Assembly: GCA_012729555.1 (NCBI GenBank)
Contig: JAAYCX010000057.1
Location: 1-64,000 of the forward strand
Length of the DNA stretch: 64,000 nt
Direction of reading: 5' to 3'
From: Acidobacteriota bacterium
GTDB taxonomy: Bacteria > Acidobacteriota > UBA6911
The first letter of the stretch is position 1. Each line of letters begins with the position of its first letter. Below are positions 29,654-38,912 of this stretch, piece after piece. A program made the position numbers and the translations under genes. The notes beneath the pieces were generated by a model. It was not told the DNA's origin, ran no database searches, and was given only the letters and a program-made list of their open reading frames with translations.

Positions 29654-30631
29654 ATGAGAAAAGTCCTACTGTCCGACCGCAGCCTGCAGCTCCTGTTCGG
29701 CCCTCTTGACGAGAACGCGAAATTTCTCGAAAACCTTTTCGACGTCACGATCCAGACGCGCGACGGCGGGCTGACGATCGACGGCGAGGAGAAGGACGTC
29801 GCCGCGCTCGAAAGGATCCTGCTCGATTTCTCCGCGCTCGCCGACAGGGGGCACGCCATCACCAACGGCGACCTGAAATCGGCCTTCCGGCAGATCGCGG
29901 AAAACGCCGCGCTGTCGCTTCACGATTTCTTTCCCAAGATGCAGCTGCTGACCGGGGGGAAGCGCCAGGTGACGCCCAAGAGCCCGAACCAGCGGCGCTA
30001 TATCGAGGCGATCAGGGGCAACGACATCGTCTTCGGCATCGGGCCGGGGGGGACGGGGAAGACGTTCCTGGCGGTCGCCATGGCCCTTACCTGCCTGATC
30101 GAGAAGAAGGTGTCGCGCATCATTCTCACCCGCCCCGCGGTCGAAGCGGGGGAGCGGCTGGGATTCCTCCCCGGCGACATCGAGGAGAAGATCAACCCCT
30201 ACCTGCGGCCGCTGTACGACGCGCTCCATACCCTGCTCGAGAGCGAAAGGATCCAGCGCTACGTCGAGGAGAGGACCATCGAGATCGCCCCCCTGGCATT
30301 CATGCGCGGCAGGACTCTGGGGGACGCCTTCATCATCCTGGACGAGGCGCAGAACACCACCTCGGAGCAGATGAAGATGTTTCTGACCCGGATCGGGACG
30401 CGGTCCAAGGCCGTCATCACGGGCGACGTCACCCAGATCGACCTCCCCTTCGGGCGCGCCTCCGGGCTGGTGGAGGCCCGGAAGATCCTGGGCAGCGTCG
30501 AGGGGATCGCCTTCTGCTCCTTCAACGAGAACGACGTGGTTCGGCACCACCTGGTGCGGCTGATCATCAAGGCGTACCAGCGGCACGCCGAAAACGAACC
30601 GGGGAACGGGGACCATGCGCCAAGACCGTAG
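29654..30631 (+). CDS. PhoH-like ATPase
   Basis: 325 residues. An N-terminal KH-like region ([20 protein letters not shown], residues 14-60) precedes a P-loop ATPase: Walker A GPGGTGKT (130-137), Walker [11 protein letters not shown], and the motif [10 protein letters not shown]. This is the PhoH/PhoL family, cytoplasmic ATPases tied to RNA metabolism near ybeY in many genomes. No ybeY follows here; instead it overlaps ddl by 17 bases. Confidence 0.88.
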   Translation: MRKVLLSDRSLQLLFGPLDENAKFLENLFDVTIQTRDGGLTIDGEEKDVAALERILLDFSALADRGHAITNGDLKSAFRQIAENAALSLHDFFPKMQLLTGGKRQVTPKSPNQRRYIEAIRGNDIVFGIGPGGTGKTFLAVAMALTCLIEKKVSRIILTRPAVEAGERLGFLPGDIEEKINPYLRPLYDALHTLLESERIQRYVEERTIEIAPLAFMRGRTLGDAFIILDEAQNTTSEQMKMFLTRIGTRSKAVITGDVTQIDLPFGRASGLVEARKILGSVEGIAFCSFNENDVVRHHLVRLIIKAYQRHAENEPGNGDHAPRP

Positions 30632-31733
30632 GACCAGGCTGGGCATCCTCTTCGGGGGCCGATCGGGGGAGCACGAGGTTTCGCTCACCTCCGCCGCCAG
30701 CGTGATCGCGGCCCTGGATCCCGGGGACTACGAGATCTTCGCCGCCGGCATCACCCCCTCCGGCCGGATTGCCCGCCCCTCCGAACTGAAGCGCATGCTG
30801 CCGGCCGAACTCCTCGGGCGGATCCGGCCGCTCGCGGCGATCGGAACGGAGGCCTCGGTGCTGCGGGTCGCCTCGGGCGCCCCCGAGGACCCGCCGGCGG
30901 CCGGCGGCGGCGACGGGGGGCCCGAGATCTGGTTTCCCCTGCTGCACGGCCCTTACGGCGAGGACGGCACCATGCAGGGTCTGCTGGAAATGGCCGGCCT
31001 CCCCTATATCGGGTGCGGCGTGCTGGCTTCGGCCGCCGCCATGGACAAGGACCTGGCCAAGCGGCTGCTCGCGCAGTCGGGGCTTCCGGTGACCCCTTCG
31101 ATGACGGTCTTTGCGCGCGAACTGGAGGCCGGCCTGGGTTCGGTACGCGGGCGGGCCGAGCGCGCGTGGGGCTACCCGATGTTTTCCAAGCCCGCCAACC
31201 TCGGTTCTTCCGTGGGAGTGCACAAGATCCGGCGCCGGGAGGAATTCGGGGACGCCGTGCGCGATTCGGCCCGGTACGACCGGAAGATCCTGATCGAAAA
31301 GGGGATCGACGGCAGGGAGCTGGAATGCGCCGTTCTGGGCAACGACGGCGCGCGCGCCTCGGTGGTGGGGGAGGTGATTTCCGCCGGCGAGTTTTACGAC
31401 TACGCATCGAAATATGTCAGCACGGAAAGCCGGCTGGAGATCCCGGCGCGGATCGACGCGGCGACGGCGGACGAAATCCGGACGCTGGCGCTCAGGGCCT
31501 TTGCCGCGCTGGACGGCAGCGGCCTGGCCCGGGTCGACTTCTTTCTGGACCGGGCTTCGGGCGGGGTCTGGATCAACGAGATCAACACCATGCCGGGCTT
31601 CACCCCCATCAGCATGTATACCAAGCTCTGGGCGGCCGCGGGGGTGCCGTTCGCGCAGCTGGTGAGGGAGCTGATCCGCCTGGGCCTGGAGCGCTTCGAG
31701 GAGAGAAACGGCCGGACCATGTCCCATCGGTGA
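30615..31733 (+). CDS. ddl: D-alanine--D-alanine ligase
   Basis: 372 residues. An ATP-grasp enzyme making D-Ala-D-Ala for peptidoglycan. Motifs: [48 protein letters not shown] (given here as its two halves, [11 protein letters not shown] and GLPYIGCGV), [38 protein letters not shown] and the metal site [16 protein letters not shown]. The set of EHEVS and SMYTKLW fits the Ddl A-type. It overlaps phoH, so both come from the promoter at 29522. Confidence 0.93.
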   Translation: MRQDRRTRLGILFGGRSGEHEVSLTSAASVIAALDPGDYEIFAAGITPSGRIARPSELKRMLPAELLGRIRPLAAIGTEASVLRVASGAPEDPPAAGGGDGGPEIWFPLLHGPYGEDGTMQGLLEMAGLPYIGCGVLASAAAMDKDLAKRLLAQSGLPVTPSMTVFARELEAGLGSVRGRAERAWGYPMFSKPANLGSSVGVHKIRRREEFGDAVRDSARYDRKILIEKGIDGRELECAVLGNDGARASVVGEVISAGEFYDYASKYVSTESRLEIPARIDAATADEIRTLALRAFAALDGSGLARVDFFLDRASGGVWINEINTMPGFTPISMYTKLWAAAGVPFAQLVRELIRLGLERFEERNGRTMSHR

Positions 31734-31810
31734 GCGCGCCGGGAGCGATCCGGCTTGAACCCCCGGCGGCGGTCAAGCTAATATCGTGAAAACGGCAGGA
31801 GGATTTGGCC

Positions 31811-32038
31811 ATGAGTTCTTTTACACCGGAAGATGCGCTCCGCGACCGGCTGCTGCGGGAAGACGACGAATACCGGGAGCTGGCCGCGGAGCATCGGAGA
31901 TACGAGCAACAGCTCGAAGATCTGACGCGCAAGCATTTTCTCAGCGAAGAGGAAGAACTGCTGGAAAAGACCCTGAAGAAGAAGAAGCTGGCGCTCAAGG
32001 ACAAGATGCATTTCCTGGTCCTGCGGCAGCGGAGGTAG
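31811..32038 (+). CDS. DUF465/YdcH-type small coiled-coil protein
   Basis: 75 residues from ATG 31811 (GGAGG seven bases upstream). Almost wholly helical and charged: LLREDDEYRELAAEHRRYEQ, then LSEEEELLEKTLKKKKLALK and DKMHFLVLRQRR. The pattern of a helical hairpin ending in K-D-x-[IM] is that of DUF465. Function unknown; a cytoplasmic dimer is likely. Confidence 0.75.
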   Translation: MSSFTPEDALRDRLLREDDEYRELAAEHRRYEQQLEDLTRKHFLSEEEELLEKTLKKKKLALKDKMHFLVLRQRR

Positions 32039-32134
32039 GCGGCAAGGAGACGCCCGTCAGGCGCCGGAATCCCGTCCGGACAGGGGGTGCCACGGGTTTC
32101 CTGTTCATTCACCCCTGTCCAGGAAAGCGGCCCC

Positions 32135-32737
32135 ATGGCAAGCGACGCATACCGGTTTTTGATCCCCCTCCTGATCCTGGGCGGCCTGGCCGCTTTTTTC
32201 TCCCTCCCCCTCCCGGCCGGGATCCTCTTCGTTCTCGCGCTCTTCACCGCGTTTTTCTTCCGCAACCCGGAGCGGCGTGTTCCGGGCGATCCCGGCCTGG
32301 TGGTCTCTCCGGCGGACGGAAAGGTCGTGAAGATCGCGCGCCGGGAGGACGGCGAACAGACCCTCAGCATATTCCTCAGCATCTTTGACGTTCACATCAA
32401 CCGTTCCCCCATAGACGGGGTGCTGGAGGATCTCCTGTACAAGCGGGGGAAATTCAAGGTGGCCTTCGACGAGGAGGCGTCCCGCGTCAACGAGCAGAAC
32501 ATCCTCACGATCTCGGGCGGCGGCGTGCGGCTGGTGGTCAAGCAGGTCGCCGGGATGATCGCGCGCCGGGTGATCTGCTGGAAGAAGCCGGGGGAGCCGG
32601 TCCGCCGGGGTGAGGTGATCGGACTGATCCGGTTCGGCTCGCGGGTGGATGTCGTCCTTCCGGAGGGGGTACGGATTCCGGTCAAGGTGGGCGACCGGGT
32701 CCGGGGCGGATCGAGCGTGATCGGAGAGTGCGTATGA
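32135..32737 (+). CDS. psd: Phosphatidylserine decarboxylase (short type)
   Basis: 200 residues from ATG 32135. Two hydrophobic segments near the N-terminus (FLIPLLILGGLAAFFSLPLP and ILFVLALFTAFFF) anchor it; the catalytic domain shows VVSPADGKVVKI, FLSIFDVHINRSPIDG and QVAGMIARRVICW. The C-terminal RGGSSVIG (Gly192-Ser193) is the self-cleavage site that yields the pyruvoyl group. The short form is typical of Psd proteins near 200-230 residues. It makes phosphatidylethanolamine and overlaps pssA, which supplies its substrate. Confidence 0.9.
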   Translation: MASDAYRFLIPLLILGGLAAFFSLPLPAGILFVLALFTAFFFRNPERRVPGDPGLVVSPADGKVVKIARREDGEQTLSIFLSIFDVHINRSPIDGVLEDLLYKRGKFKVAFDEEASRVNEQNILTISGGGVRLVVKQVAGMIARRVICWKKPGEPVRRGEVIGLIRFGSRVDVVLPEGVRIPVKVGDRVRGGSSVIGECV

Positions 32738-33507
32738 GCGACCCGGTGCTCGAGGACACGGGCGGCGGCGCGCGCCGCCTGGGACGCAGCGTTATCGTCC
32801 TTCCCACCCTTTTCACGGTGGGGAACCTGTTCTGCGGGTATTACGCCATCCTGTCCACGATGAACGGCTTGTACTCCCACGCCGCCTACGCCATCGGGAT
32901 CGCCATCGTCCTCGATTCGATGGACGGGTTCATCGCCCGGCTCACCCATTCGACCTCCGCCTTCGGGCTGCAGCTCGACTCGCTCGCCGACGTCATCTCC
33001 TTCGGCATCGCACCGTCGGTGCTCGCCCTGGTCTGGGGGCTCGGGCCCGTGGACCAGCGGCTGGCCTGGATCGCCGCCTTCACCTTCACCATCTGCGGCG
33101 CCATGCGCCTGGCGCGCTACAACCTCCAGGCGGGAAATCTCAAGCACTTCGTCGGGCTGCCCATCCCCGCGGCGGGAGGGGCGGTGGCCGCCATCGTTCA
33201 TTTTTTCGGCGGGCGCGTGACCGGCGTGCCGGCCGCCAGCCTGATGGCCGCCGTCGTCTTCGCGCTGGCGTTTCTGATGATCAGCACGCTGCGCTTCAGC
33301 AGCCTGAAGCACGTGGCGCTGGGGAAGAAATCCCACCTGGCGGTCCTCGTCATGGGGCTCCTCCTGGCGCTGATTTTCTATCTGTCCCGGCCGACCCTGC
33401 TGGCCCTGGCGGGGGTATACGTGCTGTCGGGCCCGGCGGCGCGCCTGTACTCCATGCTGCGGCGCAGGAAACCGGCGGAAGAAGAAGCGGAATCCGACCC
33501 CCGGTGA
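32734..33507 (+). CDS. pssA: CDP-diacylglycerol--serine O-phosphatidyltransferase
   Basis: 257 residues from ATG 32734 sharing ATGA with psd. A CDP-alcohol phosphotransferase with the metal motif Asp61-x2-Asp64-Gly-x2-Ala-Arg, then Gly78-x3-Asp82-x3-Asp86 (DSMDGFIARL and GLQLDSLADV). About seven membrane helices; the opening VLPTLFTVGNLFCGYYAIL is typical of PssA. Makes phosphatidylserine at the inner membrane for Psd. The C-terminal tail (RRRKPAEEEAESDP) is charged and cytoplasmic. Confidence 0.92.
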   Translation: MSDPVLEDTGGGARRLGRSVIVLPTLFTVGNLFCGYYAILSTMNGLYSHAAYAIGIAIVLDSMDGFIARLTHSTSAFGLQLDSLADVISFGIAPSVLALVWGLGPVDQRLAWIAAFTFTICGAMRLARYNLQAGNLKHFVGLPIPAAGGAVAAIVHFFGGRVTGVPAASLMAAVVFALAFLMISTLRFSSLKHVALGKKSHLAVLVMGLLLALIFYLSRPTLLALAGVYVLSGPAARLYSMLRRRKPAEEEAESDPR

Positions 33508-33543
33508 CCGCGCCCCTCCCGCCGGCCGCACCCGATCGCCCCT

Positions 33544-34296
33544 ATGCCCGTACATGAGCTGGAAGCCATCATTTTGAGACAGTACGCCCTCTCGGACGCC
33601 GATCGCGTCATCGTGGCGCTCTCGAGGGAGCAGGGGAAGGTGCGCGCCGCGGCCCGGGGGATCAAGAAGCCGCGAAGCCCCCTCGCCGGGTGCCTGGAAC
33701 CCTCGAACCACGTGCGGCTGGAACTCTGGGTCCGGGAGGGGAGGGACCTCGGCCGGGTCCGGGGGGCGGAGCTCATCCACTCCTTCCTGGGCCGTACCCC
33801 CGATTACGGGAGGATGTGCGTTTTTTCCTACTTCGCCGAGCTGGTCGGCGAACTGGTCCCCGAGGGCCAGTCCAGCCCCGCGATGTTCCGGCTCCTGCTG
33901 GCCTGCCAGCACGCCGCGGAGGCGCGCCCCTCGTCCCGGGCGCTCGTGCGCTATTTTGAGGTGTGGTGCCTGAAACTCGGCGGCCTTCTGCCGAATTATG
34001 CCTATTGCTCCGGTTGTGGCAAGTGTGTTAAAGATGAGGGGTTTTTTGCATGGATCGAAGCCGGTCAAGCGCGCTGCGCGGCCTGTGCCGGGGGGCGGGG
34101 CATGCGGGTGGGGCCGGCGGCCGCCGCGGCTCTCGGGGAGATGATGGGCACCCCCCCCGAAAAGTTCGCGGCGAGCACCTTCCCGAGGGGCGCCCTGGAG
34201 GATCTCGAGCGCCTTTTCCGGAAGCTGCTCGAGCTGCACCTGGACAGACAACTTAAATCCTACAGGATTATGTGCGAGGCGGTTCAAGAAGAATAG
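33544..34296 (+). CDS. recO: DNA repair protein RecO
   Basis: 250 residues. The N-terminal OB-fold (ELEAIILRQYALSDADRVIV, GKVRAAARGIKKPRSPLAG) leads to a helical domain with a zinc finger (Cys in AYCSGCGKC and RCAACAG). RecO loads RecA onto SSB-coated DNA and anneals strands. It ends immediately before glyQ with no gap, so the two are cotranscribed. The stretch around the zinc finger (about 34000-34070) is more AT-rich than its surroundings. Confidence 0.88.
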   Translation: MPVHELEAIILRQYALSDADRVIVALSREQGKVRAAARGIKKPRSPLAGCLEPSNHVRLELWVREGRDLGRVRGAELIHSFLGRTPDYGRMCVFSYFAELVGELVPEGQSSPAMFRLLLACQHAAEARPSSRALVRYFEVWCLKLGGLLPNYAYCSGCGKCVKDEGFFAWIEAGQARCAACAGGRGMRVGPAAAAALGEMMGTPPEKFAASTFPRGALEDLERLFRKLLELHLDRQLKSYRIMCEAVQEE

Positions 34297-35205
<909 letters not shown>

Positions 35206-35214
35206 GACGGGGAT

Positions 35215-37317
35215 ATGGAAAAATCAGAGCTTGTCGTCGAATTGGGAATGGAAGAAATCCCGGCGTCCATGATCGCCGATGCCGCGGAGCAGCTTGCGGG
35301 CCGCCTCGCCGCGGCGCTCCTGGAGCATCGCCTTCCGGCGGGGAAGCGCACGCTGTGGCACACCCCGCGCCGGATCATCCTGGGCCTCGAGGATATCCCG
35401 GTGCGGCAAAGCGACCTCGAGGAAACGATCATGGGGCCGCCCAGGAGGGTGGCCTACGACGCCGCCGGCAAACCGACGCGGGCGGCGCTCGGTTTCGCCG
35501 AAAAGAACGGGGTGTCCCTCGCGAGGGTCGGCGTCGTCGAAACCCCGAAGGGGGAATACCTATCGCTCGTGCGCCGGGTGCGCGGGGAACCCGCGGGCCG
35601 GATCCTCGCGCGGCTGATCCCCGAAGCCATCGGGTCCATCCAGTTCCCCAAGACGATGCACTGGAGCCCGGACCACTTCCGGTTCGCCCGGCCGGTGCGC
35701 TGGATCGTCGCCCTGTTTGGCGGCAGGGTGGTCCGGTTCCGGCTCGCGGACGTCGCCTCCTCGCGCTACACCTCCGGGCACCGGTTCCTGGGCCGTCGGC
35801 GGATCGCGGTGCGTTCCCTCGAATCCCTCGGGGAGGCGCTCCAGCGGAACGCGGTGCTGGCGGACCCCGCCCAGCGGCGCGCGCGCATCGAGGCGGGCCT
35901 CGCCGAGTGCGCCGCCCGGGCCGGAGGCCGGCTGCTCGAGGACGCGGCGCTGCTGGAAACGGTGGTGAACCTCAACGAGGCCCCGTCGGTGGTCCTGGGG
36001 AACTTCGAGGAGCGGTTTCTGGCGCTCCCGCAGGAGATCCTGATCACGGTCATGCGGGAACACCAGAAATACTTCTCGGTCCTCGACGGCGAGGGGAGGC
36101 TGCTCCCCTGTTTCCTGGCGGTGGTCAACCTGTTCTCCGACCCCGGGGGGGATATCCAGGCCGGGCATGAGCGCGTGCTCCGGGCCCGGCTGGCCGACGC
36201 GGCCTTCTTCTGGGAGACCGACCGCAGGCAGGCGCTCGCCGATCGGGCCCCCGCCCTCCGGAACGTGCTTTTCCAGGAAAAGCTCGGGTCCTACGACGAA
36301 AAGAGCCGCCGCGTCCTCGAGCTGCTCCCCCGCCTCGCCGAGGCGCTGGGCCGCCGGGAATGGCTCGCCGATCTCGAGACCGCCGCCCGCATGTACAAGT
36401 GCGACCTCATCACCGAAATGGTCAAGGAGTTCACCGACCTTCAGGGGGTCGTCGGGGGCCTGTACGCCCGCGCGGAGGGCTACCCGGAGACGGTCTGGCG
36501 CGCGGTATACGAACAGTACTATCCCAAATCCACGGCCTCCCCCTCGCCTTCGACGGGGCACGGGGCCGTCCTGGCGCTGGCCGACCGCCTCGACACCGTC
36601 ACGGGGTGTTTCGCGATCGGGCTGGTCCCGTCGGGGTCGGGCGATCCCTTCGCGGTCCGCAGGCAGGGGAACGGGATCCTCAAGATCCTCTTCGACCACC
36701 GGTTGAGCCTCTCGCTCGGCCGGGCCATCGAGTGGAGCCTGGCCGCTCACGGCCGGGTGCCGGCGGACACCGCGGCGGAACTCGGACGCTTCTTCGAGGG
36801 GCGCCTCCGTTTCCTATTCGAGGAAATGGGTTTTGCCTACGACTGCGTTCATGCCGTGCTGGCGGCGGGCTTCGACGATCCCCTGGACGCGCTCGACCGG
36901 CTGCGCGCCCTCGAGGAAATCAGGCAGGAGGCCGATTTCCTCTCCCTGGCCTCCAATTTCAAACGGGTGGTCAACATCCTGGCCAAGGCGGGGGAAGGGA
37001 CGGACCCGGCCGCCGGGCCGACCGGCTCCGAGGTGGAGGAATCCCTGCTGACCGAGACGGCGGAACGGGCCCTGTACCGGAGCTTCCTCGGCATCCGTCC
37101 CGAGGTGGATGCGGCGCGACGGCGCCATGATTACGTGCGCACGCTCCGGCTGATGGCCTCCATGCGGGGCGCGGTCGATACCTTTTTCAACGATGTCATG
37201 GTCATGGCCGAAGATCCGGCGACCCGGCGAAACCGGATCGCCCTGCTCTCCGCCATTTCCCGGCTTTTCAACAGCGTGGCGGACATTTCGAGGATAGTCG
37301 TCGAAAAGGGGGCGTGA
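35215..37317 (+). CDS. glyS: Glycyl-tRNA synthetase beta subunit
   Basis: 700 residues, the normal size. Opens LVVELGMEEIPASMIADAAE and contains GPPRRVAYD, FPKTMHWSPDHFRFARPVRW (given in full as a 20-residue motif), DAAFFWETDRR, FQEKLGSYDEKSRR and EQYYPKSTAS, all typical of GlyS; the C-terminal part is the HD-like and anticodon-binding helical region. Needed for tRNA recognition by the GlyQ partner. Confidence 0.95.
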   Translation: MEKSELVVELGMEEIPASMIADAAEQLAGRLAAALLEHRLPAGKRTLWHTPRRIILGLEDIPVRQSDLEETIMGPPRRVAYDAAGKPTRAALGFAEKNGVSLARVGVVETPKGEYLSLVRRVRGEPAGRILARLIPEAIGSIQFPKTMHWSPDHFRFARPVRWIVALFGGRVVRFRLADVASSRYTSGHRFLGRRRIAVRSLESLGEALQRNAVLADPAQRRARIEAGLAECAARAGGRLLEDAALLETVVNLNEAPSVVLGNFEERFLALPQEILITVMREHQKYFSVLDGEGRLLPCFLAVVNLFSDPGGDIQAGHERVLRARLADAAFFWETDRRQALADRAPALRNVLFQEKLGSYDEKSRRVLELLPRLAEALGRREWLADLETAARMYKCDLITEMVKEFTDLQGVVGGLYARAEGYPETVWRAVYEQYYPKSTASPSPSTGHGAVLALADRLDTVTGCFAIGLVPSGSGDPFAVRRQGNGILKILFDHRLSLSLGRAIEWSLAAHGRVPADTAAELGRFFEGRLRFLFEEMGFAYDCVHAVLAAGFDDPLDALDRLRALEEIRQEADFLSLASNFKRVVNILAKAGEGTDPAAGPTGSEVEESLLTETAERALYRSFLGIRPEVDAARRRHDYVRTLRLMASMRGAVDTFFNDVMVMAEDPATRRNRIALLSAISRLFNSVADISRIVVEKGA

Positions 37318-37364
37318 CGTGGATCGCACCCGGTTTTCCGTCCGGCGGGCTCTGGAATTGTTCG

Positions 37365-37391
37365 AGCCCTTTGACGACCGGTCGAAGGGCT
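37365..37391. promoter_or_regulatory. Inverted repeat overlapping the inositol-phosphate synthase promoter
   Basis: AGCCCTT (37365-37371) and AAGGGCT (37385-37391) plus inner GAC/GTC form an 11-position inverted repeat that contains the -35 hexamer and most of the spacer. Operator-like by position; it could also act as a stem-loop after glyS, though no T-run follows. Confidence 0.45.
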
Positions 37392-37399
37392 GCAATAAT
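37371..37399 (+). promoter_or_regulatory. Promoter of the inositol-phosphate synthase gene
   Basis: TTGACG (37371-37376), 17-bp spacer, AATAAT (37394-37399). The leader to ATG 37515 is about 108 bases and folds into two hairpins. Confidence 0.6.
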
Positions 37400-37419
37400 T
37401 CCAAAGCGCTTTATGTCCC

Positions 37420-37494
37420 GGGGGCCGCAGCAGGTTGCCCCCCCAGGTGCTCTTAATAATCCCGATGGCGCCGGCGCGGCTGGCGCGGCGCCAT
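37420..37494 (+). promoter_or_regulatory. Structured leader with two hairpins
   Basis: First hairpin GGGGGC/GCCCCC (37420-37425 with 37437-37442). Second hairpin ATGGCGCCGGCGC/GCGCGGCGCCAT (37465-37477 with 37483-37494), ending about 20 bases before the start codon. No known riboswitch consensus was recognised. Confidence 0.4.
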
Positions 37495-37514
37495 TCTACT
37501 TGAGGAACTGAAAG

Positions 37515-38831
37515 ATGATCTCCAAAGGAATCACTATTGCCCCCCCAGAGGGGAAACTGGGCGTTGTCATCCCCGGCATGGGCGCGGTCACCTCCACCTT
37601 CATCGCCGGAGTCCTGGCCATCAGGAAAGGCCTGGCCAAGCCGATCGGGTCGCTCACGCAGATGGGCACCATCCGGCTGGGAAAGCGCACCGACAACCGC
37701 ATCCCGATGATCAAGGAGTTTCTCCCGCTCGCCTCCCTCGAGGACATCGTCTTCGGGGGATGGGACATCTTCTCCGACGACATGTACACCGCCAGCGTCA
37801 AGGCGGGGGTACTGGAGAAGAGCCTGCTCGACCAGATCCGCCCGGAAATGGAAGCCATCAAGCCGTGGCCGGCGGCCTTCGACAAGGCCTACGTCAAGAA
37901 GCTGGACGGCACGCACGTGAAAAAGGGCGCCAACAAGATGGAGCTGGCGGAGCAGGTCATGGAGGATATCCGCAACTTCCAGAAGGCCAACAACCTGACC
38001 CGCACCGTCATGGTGTGGATCGGCAGCACCGAGGTCTTCCTGAAGGCGTCGGCGGTGCACGCGACCATCGAGAGCTTTGAAAAGGGGATGAGGGAAAACG
38101 ACCCCGGCATCGCCCCGAGCATGATCTACGCCTACGCCGCCATCAAGATGGGGATCCCGTACGCCAACGGCGCCCCCAACCTCACGGCCGACATCCCCGC
38201 GCTGCTGGAGCTGGCCAAACAGAACAACGTCCCGGTATGCGGCAAGGACTTCAAGACCGGGCAGACGCTCATGAAGACCATCCTGGCCCCGGGTTTGAAA
38301 TCGCGCATGCTGGGCCTGAACGGCTGGTTCTCCACCAACATCCTGGGGAACCGGGACGGCGAGGTCCTGGACGACCCCGAGTCGTTCAAGACCAAGGAGG
38401 AGAGCAAGCTGTCGGTGCTGGAACACATCCTGCAGCCGAAGCTCTATCCCGACCTCTATTCCAACTACACCCACAAGGTCCGCATCAATTACTACCCGCC
38501 CAGGGGGGACGCCAAGGAGGGCTGGGACAACATCGACATCTTCGGCTGGCTCGGCTACCCGATGCAGATCAAGGTCGATTTCCTGTGCCGCGATTCCATC
38601 CTGGCGGCGCCCATCGCGCTCGACCTGGTGATCCTGCTCGACCTGGCGCACCGCTGCGGCATGGGCGGGATCCAGGAATGGCTGTCGTTCTACTTCAAGA
38701 GCCCGATGGTCGCACCGGGGCTCTACCCGGAGCACGACCTGTTCATCCAGCTCATCAAGCTGAAGAACACCATGCGCCACCTGAAGGGGGAGGACCTGAT
38801 CACCCACCTGGGCCTGGAGTATTACGATTAG
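37515..38831 (+). CDS. myo-Inositol-1(3)-phosphate synthase
   Basis: 438 residues. NAD-dependent conversion of glucose 6-phosphate to inositol 3-phosphate. It starts with a Rossmann-type GKLGVVIPGMGAVTSTFIAG and carries GWDIFSDDMYTAS, VWIGSTEVFLKASAVH, YANGAPNLTADIPALLELA and the catalytic lysine stretch KDFKTGQTLMKT, followed by GLNGWFSTNILGNRDG and KVRINYYPPRGDAKEGWDNI in separate motifs. In bacteria the product feeds phosphatidylinositol, inositol-based solutes or thiols. Single gene with its own promoter and a strong terminator. No inositol monophosphatase nearby. Confidence 0.92.
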   Translation: MISKGITIAPPEGKLGVVIPGMGAVTSTFIAGVLAIRKGLAKPIGSLTQMGTIRLGKRTDNRIPMIKEFLPLASLEDIVFGGWDIFSDDMYTASVKAGVLEKSLLDQIRPEMEAIKPWPAAFDKAYVKKLDGTHVKKGANKMELAEQVMEDIRNFQKANNLTRTVMVWIGSTEVFLKASAVHATIESFEKGMRENDPGIAPSMIYAYAAIKMGIPYANGAPNLTADIPALLELAKQNNVPVCGKDFKTGQTLMKTILAPGLKSRMLGLNGWFSTNILGNRDGEVLDDPESFKTKEESKLSVLEHILQPKLYPDLYSNYTHKVRINYYPPRGDAKEGWDNIDIFGWLGYPMQIKVDFLCRDSILAAPIALDLVILLDLAHRCGMGGIQEWLSFYFKSPMVAPGLYPEHDLFIQLIKLKNTMRHLKGEDLITHLGLEYYD

Positions 38832-38854
38832 GGAGCAGGAAGGAAAGGGAAAGG

Positions 38855-38884
38855 AAAGGGGGAGCCTCGGCTCCCCCTTTTTTT
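38855..38884 (+). terminator. Intrinsic terminator after the inositol-phosphate synthase gene
   Basis: The G-rich arm AAAGGGGGAGCC pairs with GGCTCCCCCTTT around a TC loop, and a run of seven T follows (38878-38884). The clearest rho-independent terminator in the window; convergent ppdK ends at 38913. Confidence 0.9.
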
Positions 38885-38912
38885 GCGCCGCGCCCGCCGG
38901 GGCGCGGCGGGC

